Shown here one piece after another: positions 38,871 to 52,046 of a stretch of 64,000 bases of DNA. Position 1 is the stretch's first letter. The number at the start of each line of letters is the position of its first letter. The notes under the pieces are model-generated. The model was given only the letters and a program-made list of their open reading frames with translations, made no database searches and was not told the DNA's origin. This DNA is from Sipunculus nudus (lineage: Eukaryota > Annelida > Sipuncula > Golfingiida > Sipunculidae): the NCBI GenBank assembly GCA_026874595.1, contig CM049307.1:51705370-51769369 (forward strand), written 5' to 3'. The translations under genes were made by a program, and so were the position numbers.

Positions 38871-41450
38871 TCATTAAGTGTCTGTGTAAATAATGACATT
38901 CTCGTTTGATGGACATTCAATATCTGGTTTACACATATGCTTCTATCACAGAGGACTTACATGAAATATATACGGAAAGATTATTGTGAAGGGTTTTTTT
39001 AACAAACATGACCTGAATAATATTCGAACACATTTCTTGAGAGGAGTGGTGCTTTGGTCACGAGTAGGAGTCTGTAACAAGAAGCTGTTTAAATATAAAA
39101 TTCCATTACTAATTAAACTGCAGAGCATTATTTTTTGTTTTTGCTGTACAAACAATACTATATATTGAATTTTCACAGATTATCAGCGCGCTTTATTATC
39201 CCCTGCACTCTTCCTTTGGCACACTGGATGCAGTTTACTGAATCGGCACAACAACAGTATACAACGCAACTGAAGGCAATTGCGTGCAAAATCATCATTC
39301 ATCTGCGTATTACAGTTATTTTCATTGTACTAGATTAAAAGCCCCAAATTTTCTAAATGCAAGCACAAGTAGAGGTCAAGAAATGAAAACAAATTGTACT
39401 TCAGTATAAGTACCAAGTACCTTTATTAAATCCTGATGTACATTTTCTGTATCATAGGTGTCCCTGTCTACCTGACGTGTATTATACAAACACTGCACAT
39501 GAAATGTAAATTATCTTGTTTAGAACAATGCTGAATCCATCTCTTTATTACATAGTTCTTAATTATTCATAAATATATCGTAGAGGTATAAATATTCTGT
39601 AGATGATGTTTAGACACAAAGGCAGAATACACACTAATTGTGGTCCGGGGCACACTCCTCCCCAGTACATTTTGGTAAACTGGAAAAATTATAACTGGAT
39701 ATACCATATTAAACTAGAAGTGTAGATGGAGTATCACATTGAAGCTGTTTCTTTAATATTTAACAATCTGTGATTGAGCAAAGAAAAATGTTACCCAGCT
39801 AATTTTCAGAGACATCCAGTCTTTATGTTTCAAGATATTTATACGATAAGATAAGCTGAACATTAATATTTAAAGGTAAGCGAGTGAATCAAAGGCACAC
39901 AACTTTACAACCTTCTGGCTGAGGGGCACAGAAAAAAAAACTAGTTTTTAAAATACCATAATACTACTGTGGTAAATAGTGCAATAGAATATGCTCTAAG
40001 CAATTATTTTAAAGGTCGAATGAAAACAAAATGGTTTCCGGGAAAGGGGAGGGTCTCCTACAATGACCCCCCCCCCCTCCACTTACACACTTCATCCATC
40101 CTCCGTTCCAACCCATCACAAGCATGTTCTATAGGTTATGGGATGCACCTAGTGCATAATACAATCGATTGTATTGCATTACACTCCGTGGAATTTAATC
40201 GTATTTTGGCAAATATGCACGGGTACCTGGGTATATTCAGAGTTTTATTAATATGACCCAGGTCATGGAATGTACACATTAATCCAATAAATTTTTCCAC
40301 GCACACACACGAATATATATATATATATATTACAAACGGACACGTCAAACCAATGCAAAGATAATGCATGGATTTATTCAACGGATATATGATTGTAGGT
40401 GGCGCCACCATTCATGTGTGAGAGATTTCTAACCGAGATAGATGGACATGAATAGTTTCAGGTCAATACATTGTGTCCCTGGTGGGGTATGAGTGATTTT
40501 TCCCTTTAGCAAAGCACACATGAAAACCATTATACAGAAGGCGCTACCAGGCAACCAATGGCTACAATGGCAGCCAAATACATGGGATCCTTCCTTAGCT
40601 ATTTGCCATTATCACTATAAGTGACGCACAGGTGAAAAGCACCAAAAAAAAGGAATGTAGGTATCGCCAGAATGTTTTGTTCGGAACCAGTTCACGTTAG
40701 ACCCTTCGTTAACAATTTTGTCAAAGCAGTCATGTATTATGACATCTGACTGACAGTAAACAATCAAAATTTAAATTGTAAAGTAACTCTATTTATTGCG
40801 GAACAGATATTGCCCAATGATTGTATGATCCCTTAAATACTTGATACTTTTTTGTTAATCAAACAATGTAATATGAGGAAATCAGATGAGCTGGTGCCTG
40901 TATGGAGCATAGCTATTTACGTTACGTTCTGGTATTGTTTTCAACTTTTATATGATCATCCGAACTAAGAACAGGAATTCTCCCTGTGTGCCAAACATAA
41001 AACATAATTTGCTTCCACGCGTGCTTATATAACAAACAAAAATCAGGACTGGTAACATCAAAACCTTCCACTCACCCGCTGTGAGAAATAGAAGGAATCT
41101 TTAGGTTTGGTAAGATGCCAAGCACCCAGTCAGTTTTGCCGGAAAAGCTAAAATCTAATTTGCTTAAGCCTGTTAACAAAGATGCAAATATGTTAAAAAG
41201 AAATTTGATTGGCTAAACATGTTAACATGCATGGATGCGTCCATGCCAAACTCGTTCTGCACTGCAAGAGAGGAGATATGCAAAAAGTGACCTCAGGCCA
41301 AACAAGCAGGATTGAAGAGAGACTGTCTTGAGGGGTGACGATTGCATTGTGTGTATTCCAACGAGCGAAGGAAACAATCAGTGCTAAAAGCACGTTCGAC
41401 AGCAGTGCAAATCGACCGGCACCTCGAACAACATCTGATGGTGATTACGC
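38871..41450. other. Intergenic, no gene recognised
   Basis: Poly-C at about 40,069-40,078, short (TA)n at about 40,315-40,330, and a GGTGGCGCCACC repeat. No coding sequence recognised. Confidence 0.5.
40380..40680 (+). repeat. GGTGGCGCCACC-bearing dispersed repeat
   Basis: GTAGGTGGCGCCACCATT at about 40,396 followed by an ATGGACATGAATAGTTTCAGG segment; degenerate further units follow. Confidence 0.42.
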
Positions 41451-41537
41451 GGGGGGGGGGGGGGGGGATTCCCCAGAGACAGAAGCGCCATCGGGGGGGG
41501 GGGGGGGATTTCCCAGAGACAGAAGCGCCTGATGGCA
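41451..41537. repeat. Duplicated poly-G / AGAGACAGAAGCGCC unit
   Basis: Two units of about 43 bp, each a run of Gs ending GGGATT(C/T)CCC followed by CAGAGACAGAAGCGCC. The junctions match the kappa-B consensus GGGRNNYYCC at 41,465-41,474 and 41,505-41,514. About 1.1 kb before the phosphatase start codon. Confidence 0.55.
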
Positions 41538-42583
41538 AACCTTGACTAGCAACCGCGGTTTCTTGCAGCGGTTAGTGTAGCCAATAGTTGAGCATAGCGT
41601 AACCGCTGCCTATGGAGCCTACGTCGAATAGCACTTGCGGCAGATTCTTGGATTTGATTCTCCGAGTACTGCTTATAAATAATGCCCTATTTTCGTGGCG
41701 AATCTCTGTATCTTTTTGAGACGCTATGGCATTTTAAATATGTTGATGTGCATGTTTTATTTTATATTGCCAAACGTTTCTGAACTTTTGAATGATATCT
41801 GTTTTCTAAGATCACATTTTTACCTGCCGGAGAATTGAGCGGTAGGGTCACATGTTTTTGCTGGTCAATATTACTTTATAACTTTGGGATAATATATCAG
41901 AGTACTGCCTGCATTTTATCCAGAGAAACGTTGATTCACTCTGTATGTCAGTCATGTTCTTTCTAGACAATGGACCAGTGTGCCTAATCATGAATATATT
42001 TACATGATATATGCCGCACACCATGAAAGGCCATCAGTTCTCCTTGCTGCATGCAGGGCGCTGTGTCGTTAAATGTCGAAAGTAATCGATGGAGCAGTGA
42101 TTAAATATTTCTGAATTTTTTACTTAAATTGATTTTTCTCTTCACTACCGACTACAGTGTGATATAATGAATTAATTATTGTCTTTTCTGGCGCGCTTTT
42201 AAAAGCAATCATGCGCACTTACCGCATCGACCCTTTTCGATTTCGATAAAATCAAATGTATAACCATAATCGGACTTTTAGGGACAGATTATGGTGGGAA
42301 CATTTAACATAAAATGGATAAAGTATCAGGCATTATGTGTCAATGTGTTGATAACAACAGTATTTAAACAATTATATATTTTGTGCGGTTATTTCTGCAC
42401 TTTTGACGTACTCTTGTTTTCATGTTTTACAACGTTTTATCTCTTCTACTTTTAGACGATATTAAGACCTTAAACAAAAGTCAATTCTTGTTACACTAAA
42501 AAACATATGTAATTTTAGTAAAATTACGTTTCAGCAGATAGGCCGACGCCAAAAAGGAATGGTTTGAAGTTCAAGTTTTTACA
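41538..42583. other. Upstream region of the phosphatase gene
   Basis: AT-rich; may hold the promoter and 5' UTR. A 3' splice site-like gtttcAG at 42,528 suggests a spliced 5' UTR. No clear TATA element can be assigned. Confidence 0.35.
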
Positions 42584-42600
42584 ATGAGGGGCTTAATAAG
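42584..42600 (+). CDS. Exon 1: start codon and signal peptide N-terminus
   Basis: Encodes MRGLI plus two bases of an Arg codon and ends at donor AAG|GTATGT (phase 2). The next exon completes the codon and gives a continuous hydrophobic leader. A possible 3' splice site at about 42,528 (gtttcag) upstream may join an unseen 5' UTR exon. Confidence 0.65.
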
Positions 42601-45600
42601 GTATGTTTTTGCTTTAAACCTTTATTATTTAAAGTAGGGTCAATATGATACAAACTTTATTTTGCAGAAGAAAATTAGAAAGATGTTTGTTAAAATTTGT
42701 GAAATATCTGTTGATTTCCCCAGGTTCCTTCCTTTGACCTTGGTATACATCCTCTGGATGTTGGTCTTATTGACATCAGCAAAGAGTGAGTATGAATAAT
42801 ATGTGTTCCAAAAGCTCTTGGTACACTTTGTATACATAGGTAGAGTTAAACTTGCCTTACTTACACTGCTACACATCTAACATGATTCATTTTAATCGAT
42901 GATCTTAAATCTAACACATGAATGAGTAAATAGAAATTATTTAGTGCCCAGCTTCTTACTAGCACCACCGAGAAAGTTCTTATCCATGTGACATTTTGTA
43001 ATTAGTATTTTTAATATCATTACATTTAAAAAAATTAGGGGACATATCGTATAATCCCCTCGCAGGGCAGCATAACTAGATTGTGTGTATTACACAGTCT
43101 TGAAAACAGGAGGGTAGTTCTGTGACCTTGACTTTTGACCACATGACCTCAAAATCGATAGTGATCTTCCTCTATGGTATGGCGAGCAGTAGTAAAGTTT
43201 GGGATGAAAGCTTTAGCTTCAACAAGCTTTCAAAAAGAAATGGGCACTGTGGCATGGCCTTTTATCTCGTGACCTCAATATCGATAGGGTTCTTCATCTT
43301 GTGTGTGAGGCGGGGAGGGGGTCATATGTGAAAGATGAAAGGTTTGGTCAAGCAGTTTGGCTCAAAATGCGTCAACAAGCTGTTTCGAGAAGTGGGTCCT
43401 ATGGCATTGGATACCGTGAAATAAAAATCGATAGGGTTCTTCATATGAGGGTGGGGGAGCGATATGTGAAAGATGAAAGATCTGGTCAGACGGTTTGGCA
43501 TAAATTACGTCCGCACATTTTTTCAAGAAGTGGGTGCTGCGGCCTTGACCTTTGACCCCGACATTCCCAAATCCACAATGTTCTTCATCTGTGAGATGGT
43601 GAACATCGGCTTCTGTGGCTCAGGGGTTGAGCGCTGGACTCAAAGCCGGGAGATCGTCCGAGGCGGTGTGATTTTCCACGGTCGGACCCCACCCAGGGTG
43701 ACCGCTCTGCAGGTCTAATAGGAAGGCCGTGCCCATCGGCCGTGTTTCACTTACAATCGAGTGGGCCTTTCATTTGCTCCTCGTGGAATGTCCCAGCAAC
43801 GGGGACGATTACACACCCAGGGCCCGCAGGTTAAGTTGTCACCGGGCCTGGTTAACGCCAGGATATAAAATGATAGGAAGCGTGTGATACTGCCCTTTCA
43901 CGTAGTCCGAAAAAGGAATGAAATTCTGCAGATGTACATATATGTAGGTAAATATGCATTAAAAAGTTAGGCGGTTACCTCTTCCAAAAAATAATTTTAA
44001 AAAAATATGGTGAATCATTTGTGAAAGATAACAAATTTTGGTCAGACGGTTAGGCATAAATTGTGTAGACAACTTTGAAAAAATGAGTTCTGTGGCCTTG
44101 ACTTTTGACCCCGTAACCTTAAAATCGCTTTTCCTCTGTGGATGGATGAGCCATAAGTGAATGATGAAAGGTTTTAGTCTATTGGCTCGGCTTAAAATCA
44201 GTCCACAGGTCAATTCCGGACGGACAGACGTTGTGAGTGGATAATAATGGAAAATTATGTGCTTTCCACTCAATGTATTCGAATAAGCTATTATTAGATG
44301 CAAAACAATAACGTATATATGAAACCACGAAAACACGGAGACGTCTTATTTAGAAACTCTGCATCTAAATAACACCACATTACTCACAGATGCATGCCAC
44401 TCCACTTATAGAATGACTGGGAAGGATTAGGTTGAATGAGGCTTTTGTTCCCCTCTTCATGTTATTTTTAAATACCGCACATTGCCAAATGGAATAATGG
44501 ATGACTATTGTAAATGTTGAAATAGTAGAAGTCACATATTTCCTCTTTCAGATTGCCCAACTGGCAAATTTGGGTGGCAGTGCCGTTTTGACTGTTCGTG
44601 CAACGGACAGTGCAACAACATCACGGGTTACTGTGAAAACTGTCCTGGATTGTCATGGGGCCCAGGGTGTCTTTTAGGTATTAGGATCTGCATATCATAT
44701 TCTATCATATCATGATAAAGATAACGTACGGCATTCTAAATATCTATTAATACAACCGTGTAAAATTAAGCAACCGAATCGCCCATGTTTCCTTATCGGT
44801 ATCTGGACATTTAGCATTCGATATACGCTAATTGACTTATATTTGTCCGTAAACTGCTGAACACATTCACACATTCATAGAGCAAAACATAAGTGATTTG
44901 CCAAACATGAAAATCATCTTATCCTTTGTGTTTATGAGGCACATATATTCTATTATGGAAAACAAAAAACTGTCATCCGTCCCCCGCGATTGATTCGGAT
45001 CGAATTAAACCAGTAAGTAACTCTCCGATAAGGCTAATTTCGTCTGTCAATGCTTTTGTTGATAGACACATCCTGCACATATAATGATCAGCCAGGTGCA
45101 CAGTACCAAGGGAAACGTTCACAGGATGACAACAGCAGAAGCTGTATTCCATGGAAACCGCCGAAAAGAGGTTACACAGCAGACAAGTTTCCTGATAAGA
45201 ACCTGACAAAAGTTTCCAATTATTGCAGAAACCCAACAGAAACTAAACCTCCGGGTTACTCAGAAAAACCTTGGTGTTACAATTCGCCCGACTTATCGTT
45301 TGGGTGGTGTACTATAGGGGCATGTTGTAAGTATGTTTATCACCTTGCTCCTTTTGTGTAACAAAAACAAAAAAATATGTCATTATTCAATATTCATGGA
45401 AAACGTGGTAAACTGGACTTTTATCATATTTTTTTATTTAGTATTCAAAAAAGGCTGTATCTGTTTATATCAGCCCGATATTCATAAATTGAATATATCA
45501 TGTAACCGATGTCATGATTGTATAAATTAAATAATGTATTCAAAGATTTTATCGTTTATTGTTTGGTATGTCATTTTAGCCTGCCCAAATGGTCGATTTG

Positions 45601-48600
45601 GAACAAACTGCATGTCAGAGTGTCACTGTAATGACCCGGCTAATACGTGCTCTTCTGATACTGGTCAGTGTTCTACTGAATGTCATGAACATTTCCAAGG
45701 AACATTTTGTCAAGGTCAGTTCTCTAAACAAGTGATTTTTCGAACATTAAAAGTAATAAATATGTTTTTCAAATCTTATCTAAAAAAATCTATTTAAAAG
45801 ACAAAAATGTGTATAACAATGTATTAAATTTTAAAATATCTTCTAAAATGTGAACATTTTGGAGAGTTACTAGTTTACTAGGCCTCTCCCAAGTGGCGCT
45901 GACGATTGTAACACAGACAGCCAGTCCACACGTAAATGGCCTCTGGCATAAATATGTAATCTGCTTATAAATGCTGAGATTAAAAGAAATAAAACATATC
46001 AGCACTTGTTAATATGATTTATTGGAAATTATTTCTTTGGAGCTACATCATCAGTGTCCCTTACAATCTGATAGTGATATTTATGTTCCGTTTCCGTTAA
46101 TAAATGTTATCTATTTGCAACTATCAAAACTGACACTTGACACGACCGCCGTTGGTATGTGACGGCACTTGAAGTTCTTCTAATGATATTTTGTTTGAAC
46201 ATGTCGAAGTCAAAATGTGTGACTGGTTAAAACTAATCAGTAAGCTGTTTCTCTGAAAATTCCTCAAATTATTATTCATCCTAGTTACTTTTCTTAAATG
46301 CAGCACCGAATCGACGACGTTGTTCATGACAACAAACCTAACAAACGGCAATATATATAGACTCATGACAATAATGTGCAACCACAAATTTTAAATAAGG
46401 AAAATCATCAAAAAAGGTTGCCGGGAAAATGTAAGGTTCCTCCTTAGTTTATCAAGCACACGGATATTTCTACTGCATTACGATTCGCACACATATAATA
46501 AATACTACGAGTTCATGATAAATGAAATGTTAACTATTAACAACAAATAATTCATCTGCCAGGAAGCTAAAACAGATCGTACAATATGACTTATATAATG
46601 TAATGAACCTTATCTTTGCGTTACTAAGAAAAGCCAAAATGTATTTATACGTGTGTCTCGAATATTGTAAGTCAGAAGTTTAACCATCCGAGAAAACAAA
46701 AGGTTAATACTAAAATGTTCTCTCATTTTATAACTCGTTTTGACTTCTCCTTATAATTGTGCCCACAACTGTAGCAAAAGTCACTATACGTTTGGCTTAA
46801 TATTACGTTTTTTCAGGCTATTCTTAAAAAAACATGAATATTCGAATATCGCTCACGGTAATGATCCCAACGGAAAAGCTTCTTATAGATTAACCGTGAC
46901 AGCACGACTCAGCACAGACCTAAATTAGCCTAACTTGAGACGTGATTGAAGCCATATCGAGAAATGCATCGCAGTGGTCTTGCATCATGTTGCATTCATA
47001 TTGTAGTAAACAAATCATAATCTTAATATTAAGCTACGTATGATGATTTAACAAAAATAATAGAAATGAACTCACAACCCAAGACGAAACTCTGTCTCTA
47101 TGGAAAAAAAAGTCATTTCCTGTATCGCGTATAAGTTGATTACGTCCAGTAACCCGTGCGAGCCATACTCGTATTTATGTAGTCAGAAAGTCAACAAACA
47201 TGTGGAGGGTTTTACAAATTATCTGATTAAAAAATCTAATAAAAAAATTATGCCTTTCATTACAGTGTGTAAAGACAAATTGTTTGGGCCACACTGTGAC
47301 AGGACATGTCGCTGCGAAAACCACATGGAAGTGTGCAATAAAAACACAGGCTTTTGTTCATCAGGATGTCCTGCTGGTTGGAAGGGAACCGATTGTCATA
47401 CCGGTGATAAAAATTTTTTTTTTTTTTCAATTTGGTAAACCTAAAACGATTTGTTTGTGCACGTTTGAAACTTAGTGCTCGCTTAGAGACGCACAAGGGC
47501 TCACAGAAAAACAAACAGGAAAAGTTTAACATCGGGAATTATATAAGCAAATAAATGCAGATCTCTGATATCAGGCTCGTACACAACTAATCGTGAGCGA
47601 AATGCAATGCGCTATGCGCACAAAAAAATTATCGTTTACCAGATAATACTTTCAAACCCTGATTTATCTTTTGTCCATATTATATTGTAAACATGTGCAA
47701 CATATTATATTGTAATCGCAAACTTGGTTTCAGAGATACATTATTGATAGTCTCGCTCTTGCAAAATGAATGTTTTCCCAGCCGTACTGCTTTTTCGAGG
47801 AACCTATTCCAATCCCACACTCGGACGCTATAATAATTAGTTCGAAGGCAAACAATATTGAAATGCTCAAGTAGATTGCAGTATAGTGTTCATGGTGTAT
47901 TACTTCCTCTCCATGATTTTCTACCAGTTGCGTTCAACTTATTGAGACTGTTCATCTCTTTAATATACCCTTTGCCCGCTTGTCTGTCTTTAGCAAAGCC
48001 AAAAATTGTTTTGCACAGAACGCTTAATATAGTTTCGCAATTACTGCGTCTCAATTTATCTTCATATAAAAATGTCCGGTTGAAGACAAAACGCAGCGAT
48101 TAAAACAGAAAGGTGATATTGAAAGAAAGTTTTTTCTGTTTCATATAGTTGTTAGTGTAGCAATTAATCAGACATCGTATGATTTTATTAACTTATATGC
48201 ATATATTGTGGGACTGTATCCACGAGATGCAAGGCCTGCGTATTCTGAACAAGTAAACATTTTCAGGACTGAAAATGGAAAAAATAAAGTCCTGTCTTTT
48301 TGTTGTTACAATTTTTTGCTCTAAATATATGCTACAAAAGGACTGGCATGATTCGCATATTTTTCTTCATGGAAGTCTTTGGTTTCAGCGGTTTAGTGTT
48401 TTCGTGTACAGTGGCGGTGATCTGTCCCATAAAATACATTTAATATAAATGAGAACAGTATTGTGTCTGGTTTTAACGAGTAACGTGTATGTTAAGTGTA
48501 GTTAAGTCTTACCGGTCGTGTTCAATTTGAAACATTTCTATATACAAAACAGAATGTGCACAATGGCAATATGGACGGAATTGTAATAACAACTGTTCTG

Positions 48601-50673
48601 TAAACTGTGATCCTTCGGCACGATGTGACAGAAAGACGGGCACCTGCTCTTGTCAACCAGGTTACCAGCCGCCACTGTGTGTGCAAGGTGAATGTTTATA
48701 TTAATTATAAGCTGAAAACGGGAGTAAAGGTTGAGTTAATATATGTAAATATATGTAAAAAAATGTATTGCGGTCACTATTCTATATAATTCTGAGGTAA
48801 CGGGATATACTGTTTATTATACAGAGCGAAGGTGCATTATAAAAATGTATAGCTTATTCAAAAGTGTTTTCCATGTCCAGCCTGAAGAACATTAATTACA
48901 TTTATGCTCTATAGCATATTTGTTGGGATTTTTTATAGAAGACATTCACATTTCACGATTTCAACATCATTTATGGTTGATACATATTCTCCTTTAGAGT
49001 GTTCACAAGGGATGTACGGACTTAACTGCACCAGTAATTGTTCTATAAACTGTGACCCCCCTGGCCAATGTGACAAAAGGTCGGGGACCTGTCTTTGTAA
49101 GGCAGGCTACAAGCCACCATTATGCGTCGACGGTCAGTATTTCAATTATGTCAACGTATCTGTTATTGTTATGCAGTTTTTAGGCTTATACAGACGTGTT
49201 ATCTATATCCTTGTTTAGCAAACATAAATTTCATTCAGGTTCTGTTATATATTTTGTTAGAAGAATTTACTAATTAACTTCACCTGAACATGTACAATTT
49301 TTTTCACATATTTTGTATAGGGTATATATTCTACTTCAGAATGTGAAAAAGGGATGTACGGACATAACTGCACCGGTAATTGTTCTGCAAATTGTGACCC
49401 TCCAAGCCAATGTGACAAAAAGTTTGGCACCTGTCTTTGTAAGGCTGGCTATCAGCCGCCAATATGCGTTGATGGTGAGTTTTTCAAAATAACCAGGTAT
49501 ATAGTACCAGGTATCTTGGTATAGATCATACCACACACAATAGTTATATAATATAAGCCAGCTAATTTTAATCTGCCTTTTCCACAGTAATCCAAATATA
49601 TTTTAATATTAACTACTGAATAGAAAAAGAAGAAAAAACTTTTGTTATGGTATTTTATGCATCGGCGGAACAATCATTGCTTGATCTGTAAACATAATTC
49701 TTTTTTCCTGCCTTCAACATACATGCAAGAAATAATCTGACATTTCGATAAACAGAATGTCAAAGTGGGCAATATGGGCTTAACTGCTCCGGCAATTGTT
49801 CGATGAATTGTGACACCCCTTGGAAATGTAACAAACAAAATGGGCATTGCCAGTGTCAAGCAGGGTATCAACCTCAATTGTGTGTCGATGGTGAGTTTAA
49901 ATACTTTGCCCTTACCTTAAACTGACCTTAGTTAACTTTAGGATTCAGGTGAATCAAAGTTTGTCTAAAATGTATACACCATCATTCAATTTATGTATAG
50001 TCGTCACAGACCACACTAGCTAATCAATTGTGTAATTGACACTTAATTTATTGTCATTTGGAAGCGATAGATGGATAAGTCACTCAATACTTAAGTTTAC
50101 CGCTCGACTCAACTTCGATTCATATGAACCTTTTTTCATTACAGAATGTACGCAAGGACAATACGGATTGAACTGCACAAGGAACTGTTCTCTGAATTGT
50201 GATACGCCTGGACAATGCAACACGAAAACTGGAGTCTGTGCATGCCAAGCAGGGTTTGAGCCTCCTTTATGTGACTCAGGTTTGCAGATCTTGGATAAAA
50301 AAGTAGTAATACCAAACTAGCAAGGAAATGTGCATTTTCGATTAAGGCTGTTATTATAAATAATGCACATGATTTTAATGGAGAATGTTTACTGGTTCAA
50401 TGGAAAAATTTAATTTTGTACGATCATTGAAACAATGATAATGCTTTTTGTGTAGCTGTAAACATAATCCGACGTTAAGCTATATGTTCTTGTGATACTG
50501 TGTTTGTCATTCTTATTCTATGTTTTACAGAATGCTCTTTTGGGCATTATGGGTTAAATTGTAGCAGCAACTGTTCTATGAATTGTGATATCCCCGGCCA
50601 ATGTGACAAAAGATCAGGAACCTGCGTATGCCAAGCAGGTTATCAGCCGCCATTATGCCTTGACGGTTAGTGG

Positions 50674-50737
<64 letters not shown>

Positions 50738-51983
50738 ATTGTTATGGGGTGACATAAAAGCGGACTGAACTGTCTTGGTAGGGAAGCTTGCTTTTCTTGC
50801 GAAGCGCTTGGAACGACGGACCCACATGGGTTCGAATCCCAGATCGGCACGATATTTCCCCTGAGCAATTTGTCCTCGTAACAATATACATATATATATA
50901 TATATATATATATTAATATATATATATATATATATATATATTAATATATATATATATATACATGTCATTGTAGTAAGTTTGTCTTTAGTTTTTCAATATG
51001 TACATTGAATTATAAGATGATTTTTTTTCATAATTCCGAAGCTTTACTTAGAAATTTATTTTTTCTTATGGCTTACTGAAATGACGTGAATATTTTTTTA
51101 TTAATAATTTATGTACTGTAATATACTGGTTACAAAAGAGCTTTCTGAGATTTTGTATTGAGTGGCCTCGTTAATTGATTTCCCTCAATTGTCAGCGTGT
51201 GTAAAAGGTTACTATGGGCGTAACTGCTCTGGTAGATGCTCTATGCACTGTGATACACCGGGAGAATGTAACAAGAGGTCAGGCACCTGTCTGTGTCAAA
51301 CAGGTTACCAGCCGCCCAAATGTGCGGAAGGTAAGGTCTACAACTCTGAACATGAATCCTTCAAATTGTTTACAAACATAAGGCGCTCATTAATGGAGAT
51401 GAAGGCAGTTTCTTAAATCAATAATCATCGAATTCTTGGTAATTTGTCAATAAAACGTTGGTGTTATTTTGATGGAACAAACTCTAACTAATTCATTTAC
51501 GCTGACACACAACGTGTACATTGAATATCTTCTTCATATTGCCCTTACAGAGTAATTACCGACTTGTTAATCCAACGCATGTGTTGAAATATATATATAT
51601 TAATATTACAGTGTCTAAAAAACATGAATATCAAATTTTAAAGCATCTACAAATCAATTATCATTCATTAGCTACTTTATCACAATAAGAATAGTATGTA
51701 ATAGATCATTTGAAAGAAAAACCCTTTATGTTAAATGGATGTGTTGTTTCTTACAGCAAAGTAGTAAATGATTAAGAACTGTTAGGATACGGCAATGCTC
51801 ACAATTGTAGACTTTCTTTCCGTGACTTTATTAGCCTGTGAAGGTGGAAAGTATGGCATGAACTGTAGCAGCGCATGCAGTACGGGCTGTGAAGACATAT
51901 GCCTGAATACTAACGGAACATGTAGGTGCAAGAAAGGCTACTCAGGCATACAATGCATCCAGAGTAAGTAATAATGTAAAAAT

Positions 51984-52046
<63 letters not shown>

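Noticed and set aside
44973-45236. Minus-strand frame of 87 codons
   Set aside because: Antisense shadow of the kringle exon.
50800-50850. True tRNA gene
   Set aside because: Only the B-box side is tRNA-like; no acceptor stem or A-box in the right place, so a SINE fragment is more likely.
50576-50968. Minus-strand frame of 130 codons
   Set aside because: It is mostly (TA)n translated as Tyr/Ile, plus the antisense of exon 12 and of the SINE-like fragment.
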